From assembly GCA_039704465.1 (NCBI GenBank), contig JASFAU010000012.1, forward strand, positions 372,001-436,000: DNA of 64,000 nt, in the 5' to 3' direction. The position numbers and the translations under genes were made by a program. Under the pieces are notes generated by a model. The model searched no databases, was not told the DNA's origin, and worked only from the letters and a program-made list of their open reading frames with translations. This document shows positions 54,592 to 63,339 of this stretch, in pieces (position 1 is the stretch's first letter; each line of letters begins with the position of its first letter). Source of the stretch: Plasmodiophora brassicae. Lineage: Eukaryota; Endomyxa; Phytomyxea; Plasmodiophorida; Plasmodiophoridae.

Positions 54592-55022
54592 TAATAGTCC
54601 CCTTTTAGCCGCACCGGGAACGGGCTGCGGGCTTGTCTGGTTGGAAGCATTTGGTGAGGCCTAGCAAGAACTGCTTCATCATTAGGCGACAGTCTGTACT
54701 CCAGTCGACGAGTCAGGGCGTCAGGTGTCCAATGAACGAAATCAACTTCGCTAAGGAATTGGAGTGAACGAATCTGTCGTCGATGTAGCTTGTGGGCAAA
54801 CGCACGTGCGGCGGCGTCCAGGAACATGAGATCGGGGTTGAGAAACGCGATCAAGGTTGATGAGACCTGGTCATCCTCTAGCGTAGCAAAAGGTTCAAAG
54901 AAGGACTCGGCGGGCGCATTCAAGGGCGGGGGCTCCGCAGAGGCGCTCGTACACAGCTGTGCTATTGGAAAATACGGCCACCCAACTAGGATCCAGGTCA
55001 GGGCGACAAAGGTTGCGAACAT
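54471..55022 (-). CDS. Element B ORF2, unknown protein
   Basis: 183 codons starting ATG 55022, which overlaps the stop of the gag frame as TGATG. The N-terminus is hydrophobic (MFATFVALTWILVGWPYFPI), like a signal anchor, followed by an acidic/helical stretch (LMFLDAAARAFAHKLHRRQI) and FLSEVDFVHWTPDALTRRLE. The frame runs into the 3-prime LTR and stops there. No domain recognised: it may be a remnant of pol, an envelope-like or accessory gene. The overlap suggests translation coupled to gag. Confidence 0.5.
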   Translation of the reverse strand: MFATFVALTWILVGWPYFPIAQLCTSASAEPPPLNAPAESFFEPFATLEDDQVSSTLIAFLNPDLMFLDAAARAFAHKLHRRQIRSLQFLSEVDFVHWTPDALTRRLEYRLSPNDEAVLARPHQMLPTRQARSPFPVRLKGDYYVTTESCWRLSRHQIGLLRSALGTINVHGADRPQSVNPCG

Positions 55023-57016
55023 CAGAAGATTGAGGCTGTGGCCGTCTCGGAAGCCATCATTGAGGGAGGCGGCGGGGGCGGCGGGAGAGGCCGTCTCACC
55101 CCTCGTCGAACGGGGCCCCAGTTCCGGAAGGAGGACATAAGGGGCGTGGACTCGGAGCCTGAACGGGGCAATGATAAGAGATCGGTGCGGCTGGGGGCAA
55201 CAGTATCATTGAAGGCGGCGACCCCCGGGATGCTACCATAATCGAAAGCGGAAGGGCTCGGCCTGTCGTCGATCGCAGCAATGGCAATGTGGCACTCCGG
55301 GTGGTCGTCGTTAGCTACGGAAGCCAGCTTGCCGTCGACAAACACGGATGTAAGCGGCAGCGTTTCAAGTGATTCAGGTGAAGGGATGGCACACGCAGGC
55401 GCAGGAACGCTTCGTGCAGGAGGTGAGACCCCAGCCGAGAGACTATCCCCGCGCTTAGCAAATGGTCCCGCCGAAGAGACGAAGGACCCAGACTCATGGA
55501 CGTCTCCTGTACGGCGTGACATCCCCACGAGGGTATCTCCGCGGCGCTGTAGGCGGCGCTGACGCCAATCGATATCTGGGTTTGTATCCGCCAACCAAGG
55601 CAGCCCAAGAATGACAGGGTGTTGAGGCGAGTGGATCATGTTCAGGACGACATCGCTGTCGAAACATCCGTCGACGGTAGCACGTAGCGGGACGGTTTCC
55701 TGAGTTACTGGAGACAGGTGTCGCCCGTCGATGACGCGAACAGGAATGGCACGCGATTTAGAGCGAACCGGTATTTCATGGTGACGACAGAACGACCAGT
55801 CGATGAAGTTGGAAGTCGCACCACAGTCTAACAGGGCGATAGTGTTGACACGGCGTGAGCCGATAACGAGGCGTACCGATACCAATAGATGCGGTATTGA
55901 GGGAGACGTCATAAGGAACAGATCAGTGACGTGGAGAGGGTTGCCGGACCGCTCGGGACACAGCGATGGGCGGTGGCCAACCTTATGACAGTGCGGGCAC
56001 GGTGGCCTCTTCGGGCAGGACGCAATAAAATGCCCAACTTCGCGACAATAGTGGCAAGCCAGGGGTTGTGCCCTTGCATCACCGCCAGCGTTGATGGCGG
56101 CGATTGGGTATTTCGACTCAAGATGAACCGCCATCTCGAGAACTTTGTCGTAGTCTCTGAAGTTGTAGAAGAACAGCGCTTCTGAGAGCGCAGGGTTCAA
56201 CGAGAGGCGGAACTTTTCCGCCAAGCGGGCCGGATTGAGTCTGTACAATGGGTCAAGTCGTTGAAGGTGCTTGTACAAGCGTTGGAATGCCAGTGCGTGG
56301 TGAGCGACACCTGCAGTCTGCTTCAGGTTGTCAAACTTCGCTTCAACCTGCTTGAACGAAGGTCCCGGGAAGTCATGGAGCAGGACGGACGCTACGTCCG
56401 CCATAGACGCGTCCGCAGGCAAGTCGAGGTAACTCTCAAGCGCCTGACCTTGCAAGGCTGTCGTTAAGACACATTGCACATCGCCGGATAGAGGACTTGT
56501 AGACGTTAACGACGTCTGGGTGATCCGAGAGAACGCAGTCAACCAACGCGTCGTCGACAGACCATCGCTTCCCGAAAAACGCGGAATGTCTTGTGACTGG
56601 ACAACAATAGACGTTAAGGGTGGGCCCGGAGACACCCGTGGCGCCGGCACCCGAGCCCCAACGGACGAAGCGCCAATATGCTGCGACGTCGAGGAGACAG
56701 GGTCATGCCGAGGCGCGCCGCCGGGGTCCTGCAGAGACGTCGAGGCGGCAGAAACGTGTAGGGACGATAAGGCAGGCGGGGAGTGAGGGTCCGAAGAGGA
56801 CAGAGAGTCGTCGGGCCAATCGGCAGCGGTACTAGTGAGCGAAGGCGGGGTGAGCGGTCGTGCAGGGAGATGATTCGCCAGTGGCAGAACACCCCGCGCG
56901 AAGTGCAGCTGCGACAGGGAACCGAGAGCAAAATCCGACACACCCGCAACATCCGGATTCGCGGACGATGGGACGTCGTCCGCCCATGACGGAATCGACC
57001 CATCGCCTCCTGCCAT
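55022..57016 (-). CDS. Element B gag-protease polyprotein
   Basis: 664 residues from ATG 57016 (MAGGDGSIPSWADDVPSS). A Ser/Pro-rich N-terminal part precedes the retrotransposon gag core (FSRITQTSLTSTSPLSGD.., LQGQALESYLDLPADASM), two zinc-knuckle-like motifs (CHYCREVGHFIASCP, CPHCHKVGHRPSLCP), and a retropepsin domain with active site IALLDCGATSNFIDW and the flap-side HPVILGLPWLADTNPDIDW. Where RT should start the frame instead becomes Pro/Ser-rich and stops at 55022. The frame is open upstream through a tandem repeat (MPYRIVLL..), but that is repeat translation. Intact gag-PR without pol is typical of non-autonomous gag-carrying LTR elements. Confidence 0.85.
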   Translation of the reverse strand: MAGGDGSIPSWADDVPSSANPDVAGVSDFALGSLSQLHFARGVLPLANHLPARPLTPPSLTSTAADWPDDSLSSSDPHSPPALSSLHVSAASTSLQDPGGAPRHDPVSSTSQHIGASSVGARVPAPRVSPGPPLTSIVVQSQDIPRFSGSDGLSTTRWLTAFSRITQTSLTSTSPLSGDVQCVLTTALQGQALESYLDLPADASMADVASVLLHDFPGPSFKQVEAKFDNLKQTAGVAHHALAFQRLYKHLQRLDPLYRLNPARLAEKFRLSLNPALSEALFFYNFRDYDKVLEMAVHLESKYPIAAINAGGDARAQPLACHYCREVGHFIASCPKRPPCPHCHKVGHRPSLCPERSGNPLHVTDLFLMTSPSIPHLLVSVRLVIGSRRVNTIALLDCGATSNFIDWSFCRHHEIPVRSKSRAIPVRVIDGRHLSPVTQETVPLRATVDGCFDSDVVLNMIHSPQHPVILGLPWLADTNPDIDWRQRRLQRRGDTLVGMSRRTGDVHESGSFVSSAGPFAKRGDSLSAGVSPPARSVPAPACAIPSPESLETLPLTSVFVDGKLASVANDDHPECHIAIAAIDDRPSPSAFDYGSIPGVAAFNDTVAPSRTDLLSLPRSGSESTPLMSSFRNWGPVRRGVRRPLPPPPPPPSMMASETATASIF

Positions 57017-57024
57017 GAATGCAA

Positions 57025-57245
57025 TACAATACGAACGATAGAAACGGTACGGCACGGTACGATACGGCACAATACGATACGATACGGCACAATACGATAA
57101 GGATACGGCACAATACGATACGATACGGCACAATACGATACGATACGGCACAATACGATTCGATACGGCACAATACGATACGATACGGCACAAACGATAC
57201 GATAACAATACGATACGATACGGCACAATACGATACGAGTCGAGA
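57025..57245. repeat. 20-bp tandem repeat in the element B leader
   Basis: About ten imperfect copies of CGATACGATACGGCACAATA between the 5-prime LTR and the gag start. Confidence 0.9.
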
Positions 57246-57277
57246 CAAGACGACGACAGAAGGTTAGTCGGTCAAAA

Positions 57278-57420
57278 TGTGACGACCGAACACGATGAGT
57301 CAACCACACGGATTGACCGACTGAGGTCGGTCCGCGCCGTGGACGTTTATTGTACCCAGTGCGCTACGAAGGAGCCCAATTTGGTGCCGGCTGAGTCGCC
57401 AACACGACTCAGTCGTGACA
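57278..57420 (-). repeat. Element B LTR (5-prime)
   Basis: 143 bp, matching 54449-54591. Confidence 0.95.
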
Positions 57421-57741
57421 AGACCGGGGTCGATCATACTCCTCACTGACCGTGGGATCTGGCCTTTGGCATTCGGATCGTCCCGGAAGTGATTCCGATA
57501 CGTCTTCAGCTCGGCCATGAACGTCGTGACGGCCTTGCGGTCCATGCTCTTCAAGGTCGGCGCCTTGTTCATCTGCAGGACGATCGTTGAGCCTTGCACG
57601 CTCTGTCCTTGTTGTCGATCATCGACGTCATCTTCCAGCAGCATCTCCTGCGCGGTGGCCACCATCGCGTCCTTCTTTGAAACCTTCCCCGAAAGGATGT
57701 TCAAGAGATCTCTGTGACGTCTATAGATCTGTTAGTTATTT

Positions 57742-57818
57742 TGGCGTTATATAACGGGCGTTATATAACGCGTTATATAACGTTATGTCACAGAGGCGTT
57801 ATATAACGCGTTATATTC
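57742..57818. repeat. CGTTATATAACG cluster, left
   Basis: Four or more copies of GCGTTATATAACG or variants, each a self-complementary 12-mer. Confidence 0.9.
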
Positions 57819-57858
57819 CATTTATAACGAATAACAGTGTACCGGTCATGTTTCACAC

Positions 57859-57928
57859 TGTAGACCAGACCGCCAACTAGGCCACGAGAGCAGCTGCTCT
57901 CGTGGCCTAGTTGGCGGTCTGGTCTACA
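57859..57928. repeat. 70-bp perfect palindrome
   Basis: 35-base arms with no spacer: it begins TGTAGACCAGACCGCCAACT, the centre is GAGAGCAG|CTGCTCTC, and the second arm is the exact reverse complement. Confidence 0.95.
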
Positions 57929-58362
57929 ACACCCATCCTGATTCTACGACCACTTCCTCGGTATCAGAGTCGCTGTAGATCACGTGGTCGTCAATTTCGT
58001 TTGGATTCACTACGCGGTCGACCTCGCGATCACAGGCATCTAAAATTCGAAGTCGTCGACAGGATCAATCACGTCGTCATCTTCGCATCCATCGGCAGCA
58101 GATCCCACCAGAGATTCTGTCCAGGAGTGGAAACTGATGAGGTGCTTGAGGAGTCCGTCTATCGGGCGTACGTCCGGAACCTTTCGCTTCAGTTGGGACG
58201 AATTGAAACACACTGCAGTCTGGCGTTCAATATTCGCGTCTCCAAGTCTCGCACGCTGTTTAGAGTGCACTTCGAGATGTCAATGCGAGTCCGCCGGATT
58301 TCCACGGCCTCTCCGCGCAGTCCGGGCTGTCCGGGGTGGTCTCCAAGCGTCTCCAAAAAGGG

Positions 58363-58446
58363 CGTTATATAACCGTTATATAACCGTTATATAACGTTAC
58401 ATAACGTTATATAACGCCCACCCCCCCGCCAAGCGTTATATAACAG
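58363..58446. repeat. CGTTATATAACG cluster, right
   Basis: Copies of CGTTATATAACCGTTATATA and CGTTACATAACGTTATATAA on both sides of a CCCACCCCCCC run. Confidence 0.9.
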
Positions 58447-58500
58447 ATCTATAGTGACGTCCCAACGGTGATGGTATATCAGCCGTGTAGTATAATCGTC

Positions 58501-58628
58501 TGTGTCCCCGACCTGCAGCTCCCACGGACGCCGTGCGGACTCCGTGCGCACTCCGTGCATGTCCGTCATTCTTAGGGCGGCCTAGCCGGATCACAGCTAT
58601 TCTTGTCTTATAGCTTGGAGCCGGCACA
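58501..58628 (-). repeat. Ty3 element LTR (5-prime)
   Basis: 128 bp, begins TGTGTCCCCGACCTGCAGCT on plus; 53-bp leader adjoins on the internal side. Confidence 0.93.
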
Positions 58629-58950
58629 CACCGTCCCTAAACAGCCGTTCCAACTTCACCTGCTGCGGTCCGGGAGGAGTCTCTTTCCATATGAGCTTGC
58701 CGCCACCCATGACGAAACACCAATGATTTCGAAATGCCCGCGGCGCTCTTGCCATCGCTACTAATTTACCACTCAGGCTCTGGTCGGCTGCACGGTTCCC
58801 GGGCCGCAAGGGGGCCAAAAAATGGACCGGGGCGGAATTCCACGCGATCCGTACGCACAAGTGCCGCTTGCCACTCCGGAAACACTTACAGACCTCTGCA
58901 GATACGGAAACACGCTGGAACACCGGAACACGGTTCTGCAGTTCCGGAAC
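58629..58950. other. Spacer between the Ty3 element and hAT copy 2
   Basis: No gene recognised. A minus ORF (58597-58923) has no family features. Confidence 0.3.
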
Positions 58951-59860
58951 TCAAAAATACAAATGCCGGAAAGTCGACGTAGGAGACATTTGCCATGGCG
59001 GTTCGACCGGGACAGAGTGCCCGAAGGACCTGGTGATCATGTCTTGTAAGGACCCTTTGATGCTGTCGACCATTGAACTGTTCGACGACGCATTGTCAGC
59101 AGTTATCGTCCATACGCTGGAGAGTAGGTCAGGATCCATATCCGCAACCACTTGGAGAAAGTGATGTGCCAGCCGCTGTCCCGTGTGCGGGTACAGCACG
59201 CGAACGAAACCCAGAATGCAATGCTTCGTCCCCCAATTCTCGTCGATGTAGTGCACCGTGCCGACGACCATGTAACAACGCTTAGCGGAAGAAGTCCACA
59301 TATCGGTCGTGAATCCAGGGCGCCTGTCCTTTCGGTCTGTGTTTAACAGCGCCCTGACCCTGTTCTTCTCCTCTCGCCACCGATTCAGTACCCGTGCGCG
59401 AACCGTATCCCGTGATGGAAGCCGGTACTCGGGTCTCAGCGAGTCACAGAACTCCACGAACTCATCCAGCTCGACAACGGTGAACGACTGGAAATGAGTG
59501 ACAATCCAGTCGATCAGTTTTCGCCCCGAGTACTCTCTGTCGACGTTGGTGAATCAGCAGAAGGCATAACCTTCCGTTTCCCACCAACCTTCGAACCGCC
59601 TTCACTCTTGAAGTAATGTCTAGTCTTGCCCTGATTGACGGTCGGTTTCGACGGCGCGGTGTACACGTCACTGTGTTCGCTGACGAGGTGGCGACGGAAG
59701 TGTGACGTGCGTTTGACCTTGCAACGCCGCGATTTGTTCTTCGATGCACATGGAAGACAGAATCACGGGGCAAGGCGCACCATTGACCATAGACGTCGCG
59801 ATAGTCCACATATCGGTCGCGAATTTGAGGTAGGAACAGAGGGCCTGCAGCGCCTCTGAA
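58951..59860 (-). pseudogene. hAT transposase relic, copy 2
   Basis: Minus strand: BED finger WFCLPC-like region near 59700-59760 is present but frames are broken by a 1-base loss near 59550 relative to copy 1. The longest open piece (59457 to 58951) runs LRPEYRLPSRDTVRARVLNR, GFTTDMWTSSAKRCYMVVG, GTKHCILGFVRVLYPHTGQ and, beyond what copy 1 keeps, VWTITADNASSNSSMVDSI, the second catalytic Asp region. It then ends; the C-terminal dimerisation domain is absent. Confidence 0.82.
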
Positions 59861-59943
59861 GTTTTGGGAGTCGCAGATCTTCTTCAATGGTTCTCGGACA
59901 GTAAGTACCAATCGCGACGTCTATGGTCAATGGTGCGCCTTGC
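59768..59943. repeat. Inverted repeat with 33-base arms
   Basis: GGGCAAGGCGCACCATTGAC.. at 59768-59801 recurs as the reverse complement ..GTCAATGGTGCGCCTTGCC at 59909-59943, about 107 bp apart, at the outer edge of hAT copy 2. Confidence 0.9.
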
Positions 59944-60088
59944 CAGCTTTCCAGTGCCTCCCCGCCCCCCTCCACCACCACAAAAAAGGTGCCTGTCGAG
60001 TGACACTTCGGGGTCAACTATGGCGAGGGTTCCGCAGCAGGTAATTATTCTACGAAGTGTGCCTGCGGTCTGCGCCTGGGGCATCACC

Positions 60089-60523
60089 ATGTTCCGCGTG
60101 ATCCTGCTTGTGGGGTTGTCATCCGTGGTGAGGGCCTCACAATTCCATCCCCGGACGCAGTACGTGTTTGGCGTCGTCGACGCCAAGTTCGCGGTCCCGA
60201 ATCAGTTCCTGGTCTACGAAGGGTTCGCGATTCGGGACGACCACGGCGGCGTCATTCCGCACGGATGGGGAGGCGCGATCGGCGACTGGATATCGTACTA
60301 CGGAGATTGGCAATTCGGGGCGCCTGACGGGCACGGCACCAAGACGATCGTCATCAGCGCCATCGATCCTACCAGACGCCTGGTTCAGACTGGCCAGTTC
60401 CGGAAGGGTCTCCTCGATGGCCCCGGGCAGGTCAGCGAAATCGTCGGTTCCGACAAACCGGTCGTGATCTACGATGGCATCTTCCACAGAGGGCGCATTC
60501 GCCAACGTGCACAAACGCTCTGA
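60089..60523 (+). CDS. Predicted secreted MORN-repeat protein
   Basis: 144 residues from ATG 60089. A signal peptide (MFRVILLVGLSSVVRASQF, cleavage likely after VRA) leads to a beta-rich protein. MORN-type units are visible: YGDWQFGAPDGHGTKTI, GQFRKGLLDGPGQVSEI and YDGIFHRGRIRQRA. MORN repeats usually bind membranes or act as rigid rods inside the cell, so a secreted one is uncommon. An upstream in-frame ATG at 60019 would bury the signal peptide. Lies 146 bp right of the inverted repeat. Confidence 0.65.
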   Translation: MFRVILLVGLSSVVRASQFHPRTQYVFGVVDAKFAVPNQFLVYEGFAIRDDHGGVIPHGWGGAIGDWISYYGDWQFGAPDGHGTKTIVISAIDPTRRLVQTGQFRKGLLDGPGQVSEIVGSDKPVVIYDGIFHRGRIRQRAQTL

Positions 60524-60681
60524 GGGCAGCTGCAAGCGACGTTTCTCATCTTGAATACACTGTACGAGAGCCACGACGCCGACAGGATCAAGCTCGCGGT
60601 TGTCGAGGTTAACCCGTCAAGTCCGTGGCGGAGTCCGCGACGGACTTGCTTCACAAGGCGCCGTCCACCCTCGAGCCGACC

Positions 60682-61511
60682 ATGTCGAGCTTCGTGAAGA
60701 TCGGCAAGCGGCGTATCCATCGCGAGCGATCGCAGCCGGCAGCACGTGCGAAGCTCGGCCAACTCGAAAAGCACAAGGACTATGTCAAGCGTGCGCGGGA
60801 TTTCCACAAGAAGGAGGACCGTCTGCGAGCCATGCGGGAGAGCGCCGCGTTGAAGAACCCGGATGAATTCTACCATGCCATGGTCAACGAGCGGACGAAG
60901 CAGGGTGTGCACGTCGCGAAGCGCCGGATCGACCCAGAGCAACGCTCTGCGACAGCGTTCCGCCGGTTCGCCGAGCAGGACCTGGCCTACCTGACCTCAA
61001 AGGCCCAGGAAGAGCGCATTCGTATCGACAACCTTCAGAGCAGCTTGCATCTGCTCAGCGACACCCCAGCGACGAAGAACACGCACACGATCTTCGTCGA
61101 CAAGCCGTCCCAGTTGACGTCCTTCGATGCCACGTCGCATTTCGGTTTGTGCTGATCCGGTGTCGTTCGGTACGTCAGAAACTGACAGTGGCGCTGTTAG
61201 GGACCTTGCCCGGGTTAGCTGGTCGCGCGTACGACCGCCCACGTGCGTCGCAACTAGGTTCCGCCCGCGTCCAGATGGCCAACGTCGACCTGCAGGGCAT
61301 CCAGCGTGAGCGCCTGCGCGCGTACAAGGAGCTCAGCGCGCGCCTGGACCGCGCCGCCGTCATGGAGAAGGAGATCGCGCGAATACGCGTGCAGAAGAAC
61401 CTGCTCGGCAAGGGGCGCCGCGTGAAACTTCCCGCCCCGGTCGACGAGTTTGGCGAACCGCTCGCCGATGCCGTCCCTGTGTACAGATGGAAGCTGGATC
61501 GTAAGAAGTAA
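60682..61511 (+). CDS. UTP11: U3 snoRNP / small-subunit processome protein UTP11
   Basis: Two exons (60682-61144, 61219-61511) with a 74-nt intron give 251 residues, as expected. MSSFVKIGKRRIHRERSQPA matches the Utp11 start, then LGQLEKHKDYVKRARDFHKK, KNPDEFYHAMVNERTKQGVH, FRRFAEQDLAYLTSKAQEER and, across the intron, HFAGRAYDRPRASQL. The rest is Arg/Lys-rich and helical, ending YRWKLDRKK. Acts in the nucleolus on 18S rRNA maturation. The earlier in-frame codon at 60625 is not needed. Confidence 0.93.
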
Positions 61512-61621
61512 AAACGCACCCGGGGGCCGCCGTCGTCGTAACGAAGCGGGTCATCGATCTCTCTGGGCCGGGCTCCATCACGGCCCAGGTGCTGTCACAC
61601 AGGACCTACGCCCCTGGAGCG

Positions 61622-63311
61622 ATGTCGACGACTCGCGACGCCGGCCCATCGCCGCGTGGCCTGCTTCGTAACCACTCCATCGACGACATCCTGTACTACT
61701 TCAGCTCGAAGCCGGTCGTCACGATCCCGACGGTCCAGTCGCTCGTCATCGACGAGTGGCCAACGGTGGCGTATCCTGCCCGCGAGGAGCGACCCTGCCT
61801 GCCCGATTCACGCTGCCCCACAGGGCCAGATCAGCGTCATGTGGGTCGAGACCGTGTCCGACTCGTTCGGGTCGCCCGTCTGCGTCCCGGTGATGCTCGC
61901 CAAGGGCGCCGAGCCGGGCGGCACCGTCGTCGGCCTGACCGCCGCCCTCCATGGCAACGAATCGTCCGGCATCCCGACCATCCAGAAGGCAGCCGGCAGC
62001 CACCGACCGGCCACGTTGCACCGGCACGCCCCCTGACACCGATCCCACAGATCTTCCATTCGCTGTCGCACCTGGTCATGGACATGAAGGGTTCCGTAGT
62101 GGCCATCCCCTGCTGCAACCAGGTACGATTGGGCGTCCTCTTCGTACCCGACGTCGCTGACGTTTGCACAGTACGGGTTCCAGACGACGTCCCGGTTCTA
62201 CGTGGACGGCGCCGACCTGAACCGGAGCTTCCTCGGCGCGGGCCTCCCCGGTGACGACCGCGACCCGTCGAAGGAGACCCGGGCCAGACAGTTCGCCAGG
62301 AACCTGTTCGACCGCGTCCTGCGGCATTGCACCCTGATCCTGGACCTGTACGTTGCGTTGTCGGGAGGCGCGCGCGCACGACCCAAACGGAACTGACGCG
62401 TGTCGCCACACACACAGGCACACGGCGAGCTTCGGCCGGGACAACAGGTCGGTCGTCTGGCGCGCGTTCGCCTCCGATTCGCGTCTGAACGCGCGTCAAC
62501 AGTTTCTACGTGCGGGGCGACATGAGGAGCAGGTCGGTGGCCCGGATCGCCAGGTGGCTCCAGCCGCAGATCATCGTCCACCATGTCGGTTGCGGGGGTC
62601 GGTCGACAGCGACAGATCGCCTGACAACCGGGGGCGGGCTGTGCTGGTGCAGGTGGCCAGGCCGGATCGCGACGGGACGCTGCGGGCGGCGTGCACGGCG
62701 AACGGGATCGACTGCCTGGCGGTCCAGATCGGCGAGTGTGTGGCGTTCGACCGCGACCTGATCCACAGGACGTACACGGGCATTGTCCGCGTCCTGGACC
62801 ACCTCGGCGTGGTCGACGCGCCCGACATGCACGACCTGAACGAGACGATGCCGCCGACGATCGCCTGCGTGCACTCGTACTGGATTCACACCATCGTAAT
62901 GGGCGCCCGACGCCGCCTCTCGCCTGTGTGCTGATCGCGTGCTGGCGAGCAGAAGGGCGGCATCCTCGACGTGTACCCGAACGTGGGCGACCGCGTCGTC
63001 AAGGGCCAGTGCATCGCGTCGGTCGTCGACATATTCGGTAGCGGAACGGTGGCCCGCCTGCTTCGTACAGGAACGTGTCACACGAAGCAACGTGCTGTTG
63101 TTGTTGTTGTTCAGGGTTCGTCCAGGCGAAGGTGAAAGCGCCCGAGGACGGCGTCGTCGTTGGCAAGTCGACGAACCCGTCCAACGTGCAAGGCGACCGC
63201 ATCGTGCACCTGGGCGTCCCGGCACCGGACCATATCGTGAACGACGACGGGTCGCTGCGACTGGAAGGGGACCACCTGCCACCAACGAGGCCCCACCCGC
63301 ATGCCGACTAG
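61622..63311 (+). CDS. Aspartoacylase/AstE-family zinc hydrolase (peptidase M14 fold)
   Basis: Nine exons (61622-61765, 61824-61988, 62051-62122, 62172-62347, 62418-62447, 62503-62584, 62653-62895, 62953-63037, 63115-63311) give 397 residues with all phases consistent. Zinc ligands: LHGNESSG (H, E) and DLHTASFG (H), the latter created by a splice. Substrate-binding Arg in GADLNRSFLG; catalytic Glu in LAVQIGECVAF. A C-terminal beta-domain follows: GGILDVYPNVGDRVVKGQ and KAPEDGVVVGKSTNPSN. The family deacylates N-acyl amino acids. Intron 61989-62050 starts GC. The second exon 5-prime to the first zinc motif aligns only after a 58-nt intron. Substrate unknown. Confidence 0.9.
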
Positions 63312-63339
63312 ACCAATACGTACATGGAGCAGGACGCCA

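Larger units (their letters stand above)
54449..57420 (-). mobile_element. Gag-only LTR element (element B) nested in Ty3 gag
   Basis: Two 143-bp LTRs (54449-54591, 57278-57420), apparently identical, begin TGTGACGACCGAACACG and end CGACTCAGTCGTGACA, with inverted ends TGTGACGAC/GTCGTGACA. The target duplication AGACC lies at 54444-54448 and 57421-57425. Inside are a gag-protease frame and a second frame; there is no reverse transcriptase or integrase, so the element depends on another for movement. Identical LTRs indicate recent insertion. A purine run (AAAAGGGGA) precedes the 3-prime LTR. Confidence 0.95.
53210..57704 (-). pseudogene. Ty3 gag-protease, split by element B
   Basis: The gag start (ATG 57704, MNILSGKVSKKDAMVATAQE) reads to 57426 and continues at 54443 after the inserted element; the two halves are in the same frame once one copy of AGACC is ignored. 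The zinc knuckle CFNCDEVGHPAFRCPKK follows, then the protease active site YVGVLDSGATSVDVLMP. The frame ends at 53210. Insertion alone disrupts an otherwise open gag, so it is a later event than most gag evolution. Confidence 0.88.
57721..58454. mobile_element. 734-bp inverted-repeat element (element C) inserted in the Ty3 leader
   Basis: Ends are perfect inverted repeats CTATAGATCTGTTA and TAACAGATCTATAG. The target duplication TGACGT is at 57715-57720 and 58455-58460. Internally it carries palindromic CGTTATATAACG clusters near both ends, a 70-bp perfect palindrome, and a short minus frame (58040-58270) without a recognisable transposase. It resembles a MITE or foldback element. Confidence 0.88.
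49695..58628 (-). mobile_element. Ty3/gypsy chromovirus-type LTR retrotransposon, interrupted by two later insertions
   Basis: Short LTRs (49695-49825 and 58501-58628) bound gag, protease, reverse transcriptase, RNase H, integrase and a chromodomain, all on minus. Disregarding the insertions at 54449-57425 and 57715-58454, the element is about 5.2 kb. Frames are broken in pol, so it is not autonomous. The outer flanks (ACTAC and CACCG) do not match, so no target duplication is seen for this element; rearrangement or decay may explain it. Confidence 0.92.

Noticed and set aside
55038..55241. Small plus ORFs rich in Gly/Arg opposite element B gag
   Set aside because: Antisense shadows of proline-rich coding sequence.
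57016..57226. N-terminal extension of the element B gag (MPYRIVLL repeats)
   Set aside because: It is translation of the 20-bp tandem repeat; a normal start follows at 57016.
49695..58628. Endogenous virus with envelope
   Set aside because: Gene order, chromodomain and short LTRs fit a Ty3 retrotransposon; no envelope gene was found in the Ty3 part.
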